Shown here: positions 60,456 to 64,000 of the stretch, piece after piece
Layout of the letters: each line of letters opens with the position of its first letter
Numbering within the stretch: position 1 is the first letter of the stretch
Assembly (NCBI RefSeq): GCF_018139145.2
Contig: NC_059500.1
Span: 53,748,663-53,812,662, forward strand
Source: Gymnogyps californianus
Taxonomy: Eukaryota > Chordata > Aves > Accipitriformes > Cathartidae
DNA length: 64,000 bases
Reading direction: 5' to 3'
The notes under the pieces: generated by a model
The model's database searches: none
Told to the model about the DNA's origin: nothing
The model's input: the letters and a program-made list of their open reading frames with translations, nothing else
Program-made: the position numbers and the translations under genes

Positions 60456-63400
60456 GTAAGACCTTCAGGTAAAAGATGCTTGTTGACATGGTGGAGGGGC
60501 AGAGGTGGCAAAGTCCTAACCACTACTTTTGTCACTGAATGAAGTCACTGAAAGCTATGATGCTTTTGTAGGTTGCATTCCCAGTCTTTGGCAAATGCAC
60601 AATGCAGAAAAAATGATATTATGATGGCATGTGGAAATTGTTTATCTATATTATCTTTTCCAAATAATATGTTTCTGTTAAAAACTTAGTTCCTACTGTT
60701 TTGCATGTCTCTTCAGTGTTACAACTTGAGTGGGTAAGTTTGACCTAACTATCATCTTGTGGTTTTGTTCCTGTTGGGATCTTTCAGTATCAGCATAAAA
60801 GCTTGTGACTTGCTGTCTTGTATGTAAGAGTGCCAAGTCCCCACTCCTTTATGTGGATGTCTTATAACTAATCTACTCTAAATTTCAAGTTATCTTCTAA
60901 TTTATTAGAATTGGCTAATTTTTGGTGTCTCCTCTGGAGAGACTTTGGTAATGTGACACTATTGCACTTTGCTAATACATTTAACCGTTTCTTAAAATAC
61001 GGTTTGCTTTCCATAAGGAAAAATACCAAGAAAAGTCATCTTTAAGAAGATGTCCAGTATCTCTGGATTGCTCTTGTTTTATTTCCACAGGATGGGTTTT
61101 ATAAATGACTGTGAGTGATGTAGAATATCTTCCAGTTTTAATTGACAAGCTTTGAGTTCAGAAGCCACTGACCTTTTTTTTTTTTATACCCCCAGATTTT
61201 TTTCAGTGCAATGTAATAGTTAATGTTAGTTTCTGAAATTCAAAGAACTCTCTGTACCTGAAGAACCTTCTTCATGCTTTTTTCCAAACTGTATATAAAA
61301 CATTCTGTGACATCAATACCATGCTACAAATTGTACAGATTAGTATTTTGTTCATCTCATGAGTACTGCCAAATCACATGCAAAGCAGATTTTGTGCATG
61401 CATCATCATTTCAAGTAAAAACATGCTAGTACTGGGAAGTTTGCAGGGCATGTGAAAGAAAATTCAGTGACACTTAAATTTGTGTGAGCTGTGATGGACA
61501 GCAGCTCTCCGATCAGGTATTTTTCCTGCAGATTGTTCAAATTGTTCTGTAGTTGTGTACGATAGCGGCAAGAACCAGTTTCATTTGTTGCAAGGTACGT
61601 TCACAAAGATTGTCAACTGACTCATGGACATTTTGTCAATTTAAGCATGTGGTTGCAAAGGAGGCCTGTAGATGTTGTGGTTATATAATCTCATGCAGCA
61701 TTAGAGTGTGTCACCGTACCTTCAGATTGCCTGTCAAGTAGAAGTATGCATTTGAAGAAAGAACGTGTTGGGATAGGTGCAATGAATAGGAGAATTTCAG
61801 CTATCATACACAAAGTGACAGACTGTTGAGCTGACCGGAGTAGTTCTGTGTTAGCGAGACCTTTCTTTAATGTCTGTTCTATATAGGTTGGGTTGCAAGC
61901 CTGTTGGAAAAACACTAATCAAACAGACAAGATCTAACAAGTCTGTACAGAACTAGTTGTAGCATATGGGACATAGCTGCTGAAGAGTTCACCTGCATGG
62001 TAATGCTGTTCAGTACTTTTTTGCTTGAGAGCTAAACCTAATCTGGTTCTTGATAATAATCTAGAAGGAGCCTGCAGGATGACCCATCTCAGAACTTGAT
62101 ATACGGTCTTAGTGAAGGATGGTTAAAAAGCCAGACAAGACCAGTAACCCTAGGTGCTGTCACAGAACTGTGTGGTTAGACAATGTGAAGCTGCATACGT
62201 GTGACTTCTGTTTTGAAGGTAGACCATGGATTCTCAGTCTTCATGAAAATCTGTTCCAGTCTCAGAGGATAAATCAGTTCTAGAAATTAGTCATGCTTCC
62301 CTGTTCACTGCAGAAGAGGTTCTCTTGGGCTACGACACTTTACGGTTCTGTCAAAGCTGCAGATGCAGCTTTAGAACATGCCAAGGATAAAGCTGAGACT
62401 TGAGCACGAAGTATAAGCCAATTTAGGGAGATCTACTCACTGCTGCCTATATTTCAAGCAGGGTGTCAAGCATCATTGGCCATGAACAGAGCAGTTTTTT
62501 TTAAAAATTTCAGTTTCAGAAAGCTGTAAGAATCAGTCTTGAAAGTTAGCAGTAGTTAGTCTAGAAAGGAACAATCTGTCAGTCTGGTCTGAGACTGGAA
62601 CAAATACAAGCTTGAAAGCCAATAGGTACAGGTGTATTTAAGTAACTGTCTTAGAAAGCTGCCCATGCATGGTTTATTCTGGGATGTTGCTTTTTCTGTG
62701 TGTAGTGGTGGGGTGTTTCTTTTTTGATAGGAAACAATAATTTGAAAAAAGTTATGAAAGAGTGGTTAGGTGCCTTATGTCTGAACTGTTTAGCTAGCTT
62801 CAGCCTCCAGTTGTGGGCTTTTGTAAAGTCTCTTTTCAGTGCTTTCTGTAGGAAGCTCCTTGAGTTTACTTACTTCAGGTGGTACATGATAAATAGAAAA
62901 CTCAGCAAGAGCAACTTGAATCTTTCTTTCAGAGTGGTATGAGAAAGCTCCTCCCTTTTCTGTGTTTAAGCACTGGGACTACTTTTGCCACTCACCATAA
63001 GCTGGCATTCATCTCACTGCCCACTAGAATATCTCAAGAGTCTTCAGCTTTAGGATAGGAAATTATGATGTGACAGTAAATTGCATTTGTGGTCTTTTTT
63101 TGGGGGTGGGCTGTCCTTCCTTCAGTTGAAGCCAGTGTACCACCCTCAACAAGTTACCCATCATCTTTTCTAATATCATTATAGCTGTAGATGACTTCTC
63201 CCCTCAGTTTATGACAAGAAGGGACCTCTTTTGTACGGGTTCTGACTAGATTATGCATTCCCGTATTTCTGTTTACTTAGCAGTGGATCTCAACCTGTAG
63301 CTTACAGACACTTCAGCTCTAAAACCATTTAAAGTGGTTGGTTTGGACTAAAACACACTAGGGAAAAATTAGCTTACTTTGGTTGACAAAAGTGATGGTG

Positions 63401-63787
63401 AAAATCATACTCAGAAGTGTGACTTCACTCAAGCAGTTTTGCAAGTATACCCTGTGTGAGAGGACTGGGTAGCAAGGAATCCAGCATTGTTGCTGTTTTT
63501 CAGAGGCAACTAGTTTTGTACAGGATGAGAACCAGATCAGGAAAACTTGATGATATGCAAATGCTGGTGAAGGAGGAAATCGGGCATCTTTCTATAGCTT
63601 TTAATGGCAAATGCTTAAGTAGGCCAGGGTGGCAAGAACGAGGGCAGCCAGTTTTATGTGAGCTGGATAAGCAAAGTGAGCGGAGAGATGGTGAGTTGGA
63701 ATTCCATAGAAAATGTTGACCCCCAACTGGTTAAATGGCCCATTTTTCCTATGTTTAGGTTGAGGTAATAGTGCCTAGTTGGAGATG

Positions 63788-63793
63788 AATAAA
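63788..63793 (+). terminator. candidate ERMP1 poly(A) signal, distal
   Basis: AATAAA followed within ten bases by a TG-rich stretch, which is also the start of the LTR-like element. I saw no other canonical AATAAA between the stop codon and this point. Confidence 0.3.
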
Positions 63794-63798
63794 CCTTT

Positions 63799-64000
63799 TG
63801 TGGTGTGTTAACCTTGGCTGGCTGCCAGATGCCCACCAAACTGCGCTCTCCTGCCCTCTCCTCAGCAGGCCCGGAGGAGAAAATAAGATGAAAAAGCTCA
63901 TGGGTTGAGACAGGGAGATTACTCACCAGTTACCATAATAGGCAAAACAAACTGGCCTTGGGGAAAATTAATTTAATTTATTGCCAATTAACAATAAAGT
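63799..64000 (-). mobile_element. LTR-like retroviral element, partial, cut by window end
   Basis: From TGTGGTGTGTTAACC onward the sequence resembles a class of avian LTRs in minus orientation: 'ttggctggctgccagatgcc', then a C-rich stretch, then 'agctcatgggttgagacagg' and a TTAATTTAATTTATTGCC stretch. The inner end is outside the window, so a complete provirus beyond the edge cannot be excluded. No target duplication can be checked. Confidence 0.7.

Larger units (their letters stand above)
60047..63798 (+). other. probable ERMP1 3' UTR and flank
   Basis: There is no further coding exon. An ATTAAA hexamer at 60,450-60,455 lies about 400 bases after the stop, and an AATAAA at 63,788-63,793 lies about 3.7 kb after it. 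The transcript may end at either. No repeats were recognised before 63,799. Confidence 0.5.

Overview
The window reads as avian nuclear DNA. It carries split genes with vertebrate GT-AG introns, CR1-type LINE tails, solo retroviral LTRs of a kind common in birds, and a CpG-island promoter. Three protein-coding genes can be assembled exon by exon with consistent reading phase: MLANA (minus), a monocarboxylate-transporter-type SLC16 gene (minus) and ERMP1 (plus). MLANA and ERMP1 lie close together on human 9p24, a region I recall as homologous to the avian Z chromosome, so Z linkage is likely but is an inference. The species cannot be named from the sequence.

Layout. Positions 1-4,570 are AT-rich with no gene I can defend. 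MLANA occupies 4,954-10,378 on the minus strand: four coding exons and 113 residues, including a single membrane span and two PPxY motifs. From 12 to 16 kb there are at least three CR1 fragments. The SLC16 gene runs 25,429-17,197 on the minus strand: four coding exons and 458 residues. It keeps the family signature motifs and the positions matching the Lys, Asp and Arg used for transport in MCT1. One of its introns contains a decayed, coding-like relic near 22.7-23.2 kb. From 25.4 to 40.6 kb is a gap of about 15 kb with no recognisable exon. It holds two solo LTRs in opposite orientation (588 and 587 bp), each with its own 5-bp target duplication.

A CpG island at about 40.64-41.64 kb carries the ERMP1 promoter and first exon. 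ERMP1 then runs to its stop codon at 60,046 in 15 coding exons (2,667 bp, 888 residues), with every metal-binding and catalytic residue of the M28 peptidase domain present. The rest of the window is the probable ERMP1 3' UTR and flank, ending in part of another LTR-like element cut by the window edge.

The genes are not an operon and show no obvious functional link: a melanosome protein, a plasma-membrane solute carrier and an ER metallopeptidase. I found no convincing new multi-gene system. The most useful results are the complete assembly of MLANA, whose exons are too short to stand out, an intact SLC16 gene at a locus where I know of none in mammals, and the inverted LTR pair.
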